Assembly: GCA_026122225.1 (NCBI GenBank) | Contig: JANEZZ010001677.1 | Coordinates: 1,044,501 to 1,108,500 of the forward strand | Reading direction: 5' to 3' | DNA length: 64,000 bases | From: Heloderma charlesbogerti | Taxonomy: Eukaryota > Chordata > Lepidosauria > Squamata > Helodermatidae | Shown here: positions 1 to 9,649 of the stretch, piece after piece | Layout: every line of letters starts with the position of its first letter | How positions within the stretch are numbered: position 1 is the stretch's first letter | The notes under the pieces: model-generated | Databases searched by the model: none | The model's input: only the letters and a program-made list of their open reading frames with translations | What the model was told of the DNA's origin: nothing | Position numbers and translations under genes: made by a program

Positions 1-117
1 CTTTGGCGCCACCCAGCCCTGCAGTGCGGTCCCTGAGAGCTTCTCTGGAGTGGAACCCGTCCCTTGGGCTGAAAGAGATTTGAAGCCCCCGTCTTTGCCC
101 CCTTCCTTTGCCAACAG

Positions 118-1131
118 TGACAGCCCACTGCACCCCAGACGGCCAGTTCTCCATCGCCGTCTCCAGGAACGTGGTTCTTCCCCCTCTCGATTTGGATTCG
201 GTGCGCCTGCTGAGCAGTCTCGGGGGCCGGTGTGCCCCCCGGACCAAGAACAACATGTTTATCCTCTTCCAGTTTCCTCTGTCTGCGTGCGGGACGTCCT
301 TCAAGGTAACGAGGGCGTTGAGACCTGCCTTCAGCTCGCCCCAAAGCCCTTCTGCGCATCAGCATTAAAACATCTGGTGTGGTCTTCTGAAAGATTTTGA
401 TTAGAGATGCCAGGTGTGAGCTTAAAGGCACAATCCTAGGCATGTTTAGACCGACAAAAGTCCTACAACACCCAGCATTCCCCAGCCAGCCATGGGGAGT
501 GCTGGGGGTTGCAGGACTTTTTTTCCCTGACTAAACATGCATAGGACTGCGGCCTAAAAAGAGCTCCCCTCCAGAAATTTTGGACTTCAGTTCCCATAAT
601 CCCTGATCCCTGGCTAGTGCTGATGGGAGTTGTAGTTCTGGAGGGCACCAAGTTGAGGAAGCCTGTTCTAGATCCTGGAGCTCCCTTAAAAAATACACTT
701 TTTTCCTGTAATTTCAAGTAAACGCTACTTTTTTCATATTTTTTTTAATTAATGCCCACACATTACAGTAGCTCAGTTAAAATAGTCCACAGGTGTTTGC
801 CAAAATCTAAATGGTACAGAATGTGGTTTGGTTTTGAGATGATCTAATTGCTGCCTCTGCAAACTGGAAGTTTAAGGAAATATTGTTTCTGTTCAGGAAG
901 CCGGAAGCCAGCAGATCTATGAGAACGAACTGTTGGCGGATGGAGAGCTCCTTGTATCCAGATCAGGGTCCATCACCCGGGACAGCGACTTCAGGTGACA
1001 AGTGCAGAGAGACGGTTCAGGCCCAGGGAGGGATTGAAGATGCAGGAGGAGAAGGAAGAGAAGGAAGAGAAGCGAGGCAGAGAGATGGCAAGGCCCCCAC
1101 GCACGCGCGCACGCACACACACGCACACGCA

Positions 1132-1164
<33 letters not shown>

Positions 1165-4100
1165 GGGTCTCCTTGGGTCTGGGCCAGTGCAGCTGCCATA
1201 CAAATCTGAAAAGCTTGCACACCACTGATCAAGAAGACTGAAGGCACAGAACCCCATGATTTATTGTCGGACGTTCTTGGCCTGTAGCCCGCTACAGTCA
1301 TCCCCTGGACAACATGGCCACTTGAACTCCACTGTTGAAAGGACGATCAACGGTGGAGTCAAAAGTGGCCATCTTGTCTGGAGCTGGATGGATGACGGGA
1401 TTTGTAGTCCAACACAGTCTGGAGAGCATCAGCTTGGGGAAAGCCTTTTCCCTCCTGTGGCAGTGAGTTCCGCAGGTTAACTCATGTGCCCGGCAAAGAA
1501 GGGCTTTCATTTGTACATAGGTCAGGCGTGGGGGTTGTGTTGAGATTGCAATACCCATCAACCCCAGGAGCTGGGGTGATGGGAGATGGAGTCCCAACAC
1601 ATCTGCAGTGCACCAGGTTGGGGAAAGCACTTCTACAAGGATATTCAAGGAAGGCAGGAGTCAGGGGGTCCTCCAACCTCGTTCCCTGTCTCCGTCAGGT
1701 TGACCGTCCGCTGCAGTTACTCCGTGGAGGATTCGCTCCCTGTTGCTGTCCTGGTGGCCACTCTCCCTCCGCCAGCTGCCATTGCTCAGCAAGGGCCCCT
1801 CACCTTGGAGATGAGGATCGCTCAAGGTGAGTGATCTTGGGGCAGGGGAGCAACCAGGCCAACAAATCTTCCTTAGGCGACTGGAGGAAGCTCAGAGGGG
1901 GTGGCAGGGAAGCATCAGGATAAGAGACATCTGGTTCTAGCTCTCCTGAAGCGGCTCACAATTGGTTGGCGAAAAAGACACGGAACACGAGGAAAAGGGG
2001 ATGGGGAGGGAAGAGAAAAGAAAAGAAAAGAAATAGTCTCTTGGCAGGGCTGGTGGAACGGCCCTGCTTTCTTTCTTTCGTTTATTTATTATTAAATTTA
2101 TTAATTGCCCATCTGGCTGGTCACCCAGCCGCTCTGGGCGATGTACAACAACAAAACAGTTAAAACAATAAAATTCTACATTAAAAACTTCATAAAAAAT
2201 ACCCTAGCCCATCCCAAATGCCTGCCTGAACAACCACGTTTTTAATGGGCGGCGGAAGCTCATTCAAGAGGGGGCATGGCGGAGTTCCCTAGGGAGGGAG
2301 TTCCACAGAGTGGGGGCCACCACAGAAAAGGCCCTCTCCCTCGTCCCCACCAGTCTAGCTGACCTGGCTGATGGGACAGAGAGAAGGCCATCCGAGGCTG
2401 ATCTTGTTAAGCGGCCAGTCTGGTGTTGCTGGAGGCGCTCCTTGAGATAGGCTGGGCCGGAACCATATAGGGTTTAAAGGTCAAAACCAACACCTTGAAT
2501 TTGGCCCGGAAAACAACTGGTAACCAGTGCAACTCCTTCAGCACTGGAGTGATGTGATCTTGCTGGCGGCTGCCTTTAAACAGGCGAGCCGCCGCGTTCT
2601 GTACCAGCTGCAGCTTCCGAACCGTCTTCAAGGGTAACCCCACGTAGAGCGCATTACAGTAGTCTAAACGAGAGGAGACCAGGGCACGTACTACCAATGG
2701 GAGCAGATGGTCAGGAAGGCAGGGGCGCAGCCACCGTATCAGATGGAGTTGGTACAGCGCTGTACCATCTCCCTCCACCATGGGGGATGCTGGGAATTGT
2801 AGTTCAACCCATCTGAAGGGCACCAGGGTGGGGAAATCTGGATTAAGTGATGCCAGCTGAACTACCCAGGCTGAACGAGATGCTGCTGTTCCAGGTGCTG
2901 GACTTGTGAGTGGGTCAGAATCCGACCTCCGTCCTTCTTCCCTGCTCATAATGGGCCCTTTCCTCTCCCACAGATGAGACGTATTCGTCCTACTTCGCTG
3001 ACTCGGACTATCCAGTGGTGAAGGTTCTCCGTGACCCAGTCCACGTCGAAGTCCACATCCTTGGGAGGAGTGACCCGGCCCTCGTTCTGGTCCTGCACGA
3101 ATGCTGGGCTACCCCAAGCACCAACCCGCTGCAGAAGCCGGACTGGCTGCTGCTGGAGGAGGGGTCAGTATGGGCTGGATGGCAGGCTGAAGTGTGAGAT
3201 TTACCAGACGGTTCCACCTCTCCCCCCGATCACTGATCTTTTGGGGTTCTTCCCAGCTTTGCTGCTGCCCCCGCCCCCCGAAAGGTTGAAATGCTTCTCC
3301 TGAAGTTTAGTTTCTGGCAGGAAGACCTTGAAGCTAAAATACAGGAATGCAGCCCCACCACCACCACCCGAAAGCTTCTCTAAAATTGAATTTGCCCCCT
3401 GGGTTGAAAGAACATCCCATCCCAGCTCTAGAAGCAATAACGATGGTTGAGAACAGCCTCGGTCCTGAATTTGGTCCACACCAAAAGCTGACTTCAAATC
3501 CCGTTTTTGCTGTCTGTTCTCAAAGCATGGTTTGCCACCGATCACGTCGCCGCTTTTCCGATTTCAAGCTTCCACTTTCTCTCCTTGTTAAAGAGGATGG
3601 GAAGATTCCGTAAACGACTCTCTCTCTTTTTGTTATTTTTTAAGGAAAAAGCACCCAGCCATGGTTAAGCAAGCTGGTTTGGTGTCATAGTTGAATGGCC
3701 CAGTGGGGAAACAGAAACAGACCATAGTAAGCTATGGTCAGATGGACCCTGAAAGCTGTGCCAAATTCATACGCAACCTCTCTCAGCATCCCGAGGGCTT
3801 TGGTTGTGTTTTAAAACTTCCAGCCTTGGAAGAAAATCATGAAGACTAGCACCTCCGCAAACAATTTGCCACGGACTTTTTGAAGTAGCAACAGAGCTGG
3901 CTTGAGGCTCAAGTTCAGAACTTGTAGAGATGTTACGTTGACGCTTCCTGGCCATTTCTGTCCGCCACAGTTCCCTGGTGTCCCATTTTATTTAATTTGG
4001 GTATTTGTATACTGCTTTTTTGGGACAGAGGCTCTCGTAAGGCTCTTGCCGCCATCAGACGAGAGAAGGTGATGGGGACCGGTTGGACGGTTCTCCCACG

Positions 4101-6432
4101 CACCCCCAGGGGCAACCAAAATCACCCCCCCACCACCACCATGGGAAGGAAACCAGCAGCTGACTCCTGATCCAGTGGAGCTGGTTGTATTGTTGGGTTT
4201 TGGTTTTTCGAGCGTGGGGTTCTCGCTGTATCTGTTGTCTTTTATGAATATTGTCAGCCTGACCCTCATCGGAAAGCGGGCTATAAGTCTACTAAATACA
4301 TAATAAATAACGAGGACTAGGAACTTGGTTTTGTTGCTATGAAACGGAAGGACATGTTCTGTAGAGTCTGAGGACTTTCTGGCTGTGTTAGTTTGCCAAA
4401 TCCTTGCCTCTCAGGTGCCCTTTCAAAGGAGACAACTACAAAACCCAGCTGGTGCCTGTTGGAGTGGACTCGGGGCTGCCATTCCCAACACACCACCAGC
4501 GCTTCGTCGTCAGCACCTTCACATTCATGGACGCTGCTTCCCAACGGATGCTCACCGGGCCGGTAAGATCTCTTTCCTTCTGGAGTGTGGTTGCTCTCTG
4601 TGCATCCTCAGAGGCCCTCTTGCTCTGTGTAGGGCCCAGAATCTCTATATGCAGGATTCCGAGTGTTCGGTGTTAGGAATGAGTTGTTCCTTCCTTCGTT
4701 ATAATCTGATGTGCCCGACATCCAAGGGGGAGTGTTAAGCCTTGACACAAACTTCCCTTAATTAAAAAAATAAAATAGAATTATTGCCGGGATGGCTCCT
4801 AAGGTTTGTCTCCCTTCAAATCTAGGTATACTTCCACTGTAGTGTGTCAGCCTGTGTCCCTTCCTCACAGGAGAGCTGCAGCACCCGCTGTGAGGCGAAC
4901 CCACAAGGCAGAAGTGAGTCTTGATAAAACTAAAAGGCCGTTAGAGGGTTGGACTGCGGAGACCTGGGTGCTAGTCCCTACTCTGCCAGGAAGCCCCCTG
5001 GATGACATTCCACCAGTCGCTGACCTACCTCACAGGGTTGTTGTGAGGATAAAAACAGAGCAGGAGGAACATGCAAGCCACCTGGGGTTCCTCGCAAGGG
5101 TGGGAAAGGCAGGATAGACATGTAATAATAAGTAAAAACTGAAGAGAGTCTTTTGTCTCCGGGCTGCGGGACAGATGACCTTGGGGTGCCCCCCGGAAAG
5201 TCAATAAGGCCACGCCTCTCTTCCTGTCTCCAGGCAAAAGATTAGCGGCAGCGCATCACCTGCCCGAGGAGTGGCTGACGTTGGTGAGTTCGGATGGCCC
5301 CGTGGACTTCTTTGGCAGAGCCGTAGAGGGGTCCTTTCCTGAAGGTAAGGGGGGAAAGCAGTCACAGAGGGGTGTAGGGTGTGACTTTGCAGGGAGGAGT
5401 GTTGAAGGAAGAGCAGTTAAGACGGAATTGTCCCGAGTGGAAAGGCCAGGGTGTGGGGAGGGATACATTTCTTCCTCTTGGCTCCAAACAGCCCCTCGAA
5501 AGGCTAGTTTTGCTAAGAGAGGTGTGCTGTGTATAGTTCAGCCCCCAAATCGCCCTTCGGAATGATCCGCCCCCAAATCGCCCTTCGGAAGCGACGTACC
5601 TTCTGGTTTCCTTTATTTTTTTTGCCTGGAGTCACTGTCCTAGTTGTTGAGGGGTTTGGGGGTAAAGCTCCCAAGTCTTAAGGGGATGTGATACCGTACA
5701 ATTGGTGGGAGGGGGGGAGTGACCCTGTTAGGGGCTCCAAGCCAGAGGAGGCTTGTCAGGTTGGTCATGCAAGCGGAAGAAAGTGAATTGCTGGGCAGTG
5801 GGGGAATCAAAAGGAAGGGGTTGCCATTCCCCACTGCAACACTTTGTTGCAGAGCTCCGTGTATGTGCGGCAGTATTGTGTGAGCTACCCTGCAAAAGGG
5901 GTGTTGTTGCTGTTGTTAATAATAAGAATTGTTATTTGAAGTACAGGGAGAGAAATGCATTCTCGTTCCACGGCTTTCGGGTTGGTTTCATGGATTCTCA
6001 CCCTGCCCTTCAAATTATTATTAATCATCATCCATACTAGTAATAATTTAAAGTGTAGGGTGAAAATCCATGAAACTAAACCAGAACGCATAGAACTAGA
6101 ATGCATATTCTCCCCCTCCGTCACCCCCACCCCCGGTGTGTTTTGAGCTCCAGTTTCAGCTCCGTGGGGCAGAGACCTCTCGTCCGCTTGTACCTTTTGG
6201 CAAAGTGCCAGAGACCCTCTTCCTCTAACCTAGCCTCTCCCCCCTCTCTCTCTCTCCCCCCCCCATCCATTTAGCACCCAGAGCTCTCCCAGAAGGCCCG
6301 ATGAGCTGGGACGATGCTTTGTCTCTCCTGGCCGGCCTCGTTGCTGTGGTGGCGGCGGGGACGCTGGCGCTCGTAGCCCTGCAGAAGCGCTGGGAGTGGC
6401 AAGGAGGACCGGGCCACCTTTCCTCTGTGTGA
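118..6432 (+). CDS. ZP1/ZP4-type zona pellucida sperm-binding protein, last eight coding exons (5' part outside window)
   Basis: Egg-coat glycoprotein, expected to be secreted by the oocyte or liver and to polymerise through its ZP domain. Exons with consensus splice sites and consistent phases: 118-305, 897-994, 1699-1826, 2974-3163, 4415-4562, 4826-4913, 5234-5344, 6275-6432 (about 369 residues, stop TGA at 6430). Exon 1 opens the ZP-N module (VTAHCTPDGQFSIAVSRNV, the phrase typical of ZP4). Exon 2 has IYENELL and SITRDSDFR. Exon 4 has the ZP4-like DYPVVKVLRDPVHVEVHIL and ECWATPSTNP. Exon 6 has the ZP-C cysteine cluster. The junction of exons 6 and 7 encodes RSKR, a furin-like cleavage site. 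The last exon encodes a hydrophobic anchor (SLLAGLVAVVAAGTLALVAL) and a 16-residue cytoplasmic tail. The signal peptide and trefoil exons must lie to the left. Similarity is to ZP4 first and ZP1 second; which paralogue it is cannot be settled from this window. All frames are open, so the gene looks functional. Confidence 0.9.
430..552. repeat. Long imperfect palindrome (MITE-like), ZP intron
   Basis: About 123 bp reads nearly the same on both strands: AATCCTAGGCATGTTTAG with AAAGTCCTACAAC on the left is mirrored by GTTGCAGGACTTT with CTAAACATGCATAGGA on the right. A related copy is at 56161-56282. No coding capacity; looks like a non-autonomous DNA element. Confidence 0.65.
575..660. repeat. 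Dispersed palindromic repeat, 'ACTACAACTCCCAT' family
   Basis: The segment TTCAGTTCCCATAATCCCTG ... GGGAGTTGTAGTTCTGGAGG has complementary arms around a TGGCTAGTGCTG centre. It is one of about twenty copies in the window. Other recognisable copies are near 1388-1445, 1540-1625, 2770-2850, 16560-16640, 17775-17870, 36460-36530, 42595-42690, 44100-44175, 48795-48870, 49190-49275, 50060-50165 and 54110-54190. No open frame; probably an old MITE or SINE-like repeat. Confidence 0.6.
1099..1162. repeat. (AC)n microsatellite, ZP intron
   Basis: Imperfect ACGC/ACAC run passing into a pure (AC) run, in the intron between ZP exons 897-994 and 1699-1826. Confidence 0.95.
2060..2762 (-). mobile_element. 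L2-clade LINE, 5'-truncated 3' part, in a ZP intron
   Basis: Minus-strand reading contains the C-terminal reverse-transcriptase region characteristic of L2 LINEs (SSRLDYCNALYVGLPLKTV, then HITPVLKELHWLPV and FKVLVLTFK), followed by a 3' UTR and the tail region GGTGACCAGCCAGATGGGC near 2110-2130. The 5' end is truncated at about 2762. It is closely similar to the copy ending at 27300. Broken and non-functional; it sits wholly in the intron between ZP exons 3 and 4. Confidence 0.85.
4935..5140 (+). mobile_element. CORE/MIR-like SINE with L2-like tail (tentative)
   Basis: Reads GACCTGGGTGCTAGTCCCTA, then CCTACCTCACAGGGTTGTTG and TGTGAGGATAAAA, and ends GGGAAAGGCAGGATAGACAT with a TAATAA-rich tail. 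This order (tRNA-like head, core, L2-like 3' end) is that of MIR/CORE-SINE families. A similar but interrupted copy lies near 49000-49150. The family assignment is by resemblance only. It occupies the ZP intron between 4913 and 5234. Confidence 0.5.
5541..5590 (+). repeat. Perfect 22-bp direct repeat, 28-bp period
   Basis: GCCCCCAAATCGCCCTTCGG plus AA occurs at 5541-5562 and again at 5569-5590, separated by six bases, within the last ZP intron. Looks like a recent tandem slip. Confidence 0.85.
5950..6111. repeat. Foldback element with ~70-bp inverted arms, last ZP intron
   Basis: Left arm about 5950-6020 and right arm about 6041-6111 are imperfect reverse complements. They share AATGCATTCT at the ends, GGTTTCATGGATT in the middle and AAATTATTA at the inside, with a ~20-base loop. 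No open frame. Probably a MITE or foldback element inserted in the ZP gene. Confidence 0.75.
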
Positions 6433-6437
6433 GAAAA

Positions 6438-6443
6438 ATTAAA
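6438..6443 (+). terminator. Possible polyadenylation signal of the ZP gene
   Basis: ATTAAA lies a few bases after the stop codon at 6430-6432. Egg-coat genes of the ZP family often have very short 3' UTRs, with the poly(A) signal close to the stop, so this variant hexamer is a plausible 3' end. No AATAAA is seen nearer than several hundred bases. Confidence 0.4.
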
Positions 6444-8330
6444 AAGACACACACCTATCGCTGCTTCTCTGTGGTTCTTTGACGTGGTGGTGGACAGTGG
6501 TCCGAGAGGGACCGGGCCGGCCCTGCAGGAGTGCGAGGGAGTCCTTCCCGTGGCACTTAAGAGAGCGGCCACGTCCTTCCACAGTGCCCTTTCCCCGTGG
6601 TTAGGATGCTGCCTGACGCTCAGTGAGGATGTTTGCATTTTATCACCCAGCAGCAGTTTCCCAGGGTTCTGGGCAGCTACCAGACCCTTTTAACTCAAGG
6701 GTGTTGAACCTCTTTCAGCTGTAATTCCCCAAATTCCAGCCTGAGCTTCCAGGAAAGCCTTCAAAGAGGCATTTTGACCTTTTAGAATGGGGGCGGGGGG
6801 GGGAGAACCGCACAAAAACCAAATGACTGGTGGTTGCGGGAATGGGGGTGCGGCCATTGGGAGAATCCTGGATTGGGCCCCCAGGCCTGCTCTGCTATCA
6901 TAGAATAGTCATAGAATAGTAGGGCTGGAAGGGACCCACAAGGCCATCGAGTCCAACCCCCTGCGTTGGACTCATATTATTAACATATTATTATGTGAAT
7001 AATAACATAATATGTTATTATTAACATAATATGTTAATAATTAATATGTTATGTTATGACATTGCATGTTATGACATTACAATTATGCAGACAATTACGT
7101 TATGACATTACAATTAATATGTTATGACATTAATAAATGTCATAACATATTATTATGTTACTAATAACATAATAATATGTTATTATTAACATATAATAAT
7201 ATGTTATTATTAACATAATAATCAAGTTATGTTCTGTCGTGTTCCTTTTCTTCAACACTCAGCCCTTTCCAGCGAAAGGCCCAGATGCCTCCCTGAACCA
7301 GCCGTGTCTTTGAACACTAAACCAGGTAAACCTCTGGCTGGACCCAACAGGGGTGCTGTTAGGGGATTTTCAACCCTGGGCCTGGGCTGGGCGACCATAC
7401 AAGGACCCCGTTTGGCGGCCATGCGTGTTACTTCAGCTGTGAAGCATTTCAGTTCCCTCCCCGCTCCAAATGCCATTTCACACTCCGCAACTGCTTCTAC
7501 CTTCCCAGTACATTAGTGCTAAAAAACAGAAAACCTATCTGGCCAACCTGATTAAGAAAAGGGGATACTCTGAGCATGTGCAGTTTTGCATTTTAAACTC
7601 GCTCCAAGCCTAGCGCCATCATGGCTACAAGTGAATACAATGGAATTTGCGTCTGCTGCTAAACCAGTTCGCTGGGAAACAACCGCTGTTTCATCGTAGG
7701 AAAGCACCCTCTCTAAGGGAAAAGTAATACATTGAGCATCGTTAGCTATGTGCATGGCTGGCCAACCACCTCCTGATGATAGAATATTTTTTAAAATACG
7801 GGGTGACTTGGCAACCAGCGTCAGCCCTGGGGGACCCTGGCATATTTCTCCCCCTGGAAGCACAATCTGTCTCTCACCTTATGCCTCTGCCCTCTTGCAG
7901 GGCCAGTCTCTGCATCTGCCCAGGGCGTGGATCCCAGAACAGACCGCTCCCTTCCACAGCCGTGTTTCATAACCATAATAATACAGACACGCACACACAA
8001 ACAATCCATCATTGCTGGGATCTTTATTTCTCGCGCCTGGCATATATATAAAACCATGGAACCGTGGACGTAACGTAGCATCGAAATCTTTGGCTGCCGT
8101 CTGCTGGATAAATCCAGGAGAGAGGGAGGTTGTGCCAAAAGCTTCCACTACCTCGGAGAAGGGAAACGCCTTTACGGTTTTGTTTGCCTGCAGGGGTGCA
8201 GAAGGCTTGTTAGATGTGCTTTTTCTTCTCTTTCTTCTTTTTGCTGCCTTCTGACTAGTGTTAAATATTAAACTGTGGCAGACTTGTTCTCTGTTGTTCC
8301 CAACAGCAGGACTAGAACCGACAGTTGGAG
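6444..8330. other. ZP/CART convergent intergenic region, left part
   Basis: No gene recognised. It holds a short CR1 3'-end piece on the minus strand (about 6897-6965, AGTAGGGCTGGAAGGGACCC), an AT-rich self-complementary block (separate entry) and otherwise apparently unique DNA. Confidence 0.6.
6965..7225. repeat. AT-rich cluster of TTATTATGTTA-type palindromes
   Basis: About 260 bp built from variants of AACATATTATTATGTTA and ATGTTATGACATTACAATTA, many mutually reverse complementary, so the block can fold on itself. It starts directly at the end of a CR1 3' fragment. Low-complexity expansion or foldback origin; no coding content. Confidence 0.8.
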
Positions 8331-8570
8331 AATGCAGGGGAGCAGATTTTGGCTAAACATTAGAAGGCAAGAGCTTTCCAGAGGTGGAATAGACTGCTTC
8401 AGGAAGGAGGGTGGGCTCTCCTTAACTGGGGGTGCTTAAGCAGAGCCAAACGACCTTCTGTCTGTGTGCTGTCGTGGGCAGATTTCTTTACTGAGCAAGG
8501 CGGGGTGGACTGGATGACCTCCAAGACGCCTTCCAACCCAAAAATTCAGTGGTTCTATCATTCTAAATCA
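8331..8570 (+). mobile_element. CR1 LINE 3'-end fragment
   Basis: Degenerate CR1 3' terminal sequence: GTGGGCTCTCCTTAACTGGG, then GTGGACTGGATGACCTCCA, CCTTCCAACCC and a GGTTCTATCATTCTA end resembling the CR1 terminal ATTCTATGATTCT repeat. Old and 5'-truncated. Confidence 0.65.
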
Positions 8571-8699
8571 CTCTGCCCATTGGAAGTTGTTGTGAAGGAC
8601 ATTCACACCGGAGCACTCTCTCTCTATCTCACCTCAGCCGTTGCTCCCGCAACTGTGCTGGAAATAAATGAATGAATAAACAAATGTGTTTTTAAAAAA

Positions 8700-8827
8700 T
8701 TTGTATCGTTAAAGATTTTTTATTATGTTGCATTTTGAGGATTGTGATTTGTGAACTACCCAGAGAGCTTTGGCTATTGGGTGGTATAGAAATGGAATGC
8801 ATGAATGAATGCATGCATGAATGAATT
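8700..8827 (+). mobile_element. L2-like 3' tail
   Basis: TGTGAACTACCCAGAGAGCT followed by TTGGCTATTGGGTGGTATAG and a simple ATGA-rich tail. The same 3' end follows the L2 copies elsewhere in the window (34620, 34900, 40590 plus strand; 18930 minus strand). Confidence 0.7.
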
Positions 8828-8977
8828 ATGTGTGTGTGTGTGTGTGTGTGTGTGTTTGTGTGTGTTTTATATTATATGTGTGTGTGTGTGTGTGTTTGTG
8901 TGTGTTTTGTGTTTTTGTGTGTGTTTTGTGTTTTTGTGTGTGTTTGTTTTTTCTGTGTGTGTGTGTAATTTTCGTTT
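8828..8977. repeat. (TG)n microsatellite with TTTTGTGTTT interruptions
   Basis: Pure TG runs alternate with a TGTGTTTTGTGTTTT unit. It follows directly on an L2 tail, as LINE-seeded microsatellites often do. Confidence 0.95.
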
Positions 8978-9649
8978 ATTATGAACACACAGTCCAGAAG
9001 TCAGGGATGTTGTAGTTACATCCTACACTAATCAGGGGCTTTGGAAGGCATCCCAAAGATCACCAAGTCCATCTCTCTGACTCTAATCAGACCATTGGTA
9101 CATCAAGGCCAGAACCATCAGTGTGCGCTCTCTCTCTCTCTCTCTCTGTGGTGAGCAGCTCTGTAGTCTCCAAAGCCGTGAGCAGAGGGGGACCCCTTCA
9201 GCAGCCTGGCTACCCGATCTCCTTGCTATTTTCACATCAGAAGTGGAACCCGAGACCTTCTACACCCAACATGGGGCCACCCGCTAAGCAAGGAGCCCCC
9301 ACTCATGTCCCCTAAAGCAGGATTCTTCCCATCTCAGGAACTACCTTTTCAGCCCAGCAATGGGAACAGGTGGCCCTCTAGGTGTTGTTGGATTACAACT
9401 CCCATCATTCCTCATCACTGGCCATTGCTCATGGGAACTGCAATCCAGCAGTATCTGTAGGCCCGGACTATCCCCACCCGTTGCCTGAGTTCCTATCTGC
9501 ACTCTGATTTGTCATAGCTGACCTTTTTCTTTTGAAAACTGTGGATCTGGAACACCGAGACGTTTTCCCCGCTCACCGTGCCTGAGCAGATGCCTTCCGT
9601 CCAGCAGCTGCTCCTCGACTCTGCCTCCCCCTCCATTGCTGCAGCTTCG

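Noticed and set aside
917..1301. Frames rich in Thr-His or Cys-Val repeats
   Set aside because: Translation of an (AC)n microsatellite inside a ZP intron.
8821..9015. 64-codon Cys/Val-rich frame
   Set aside because: Translation of a (TG)n microsatellite.
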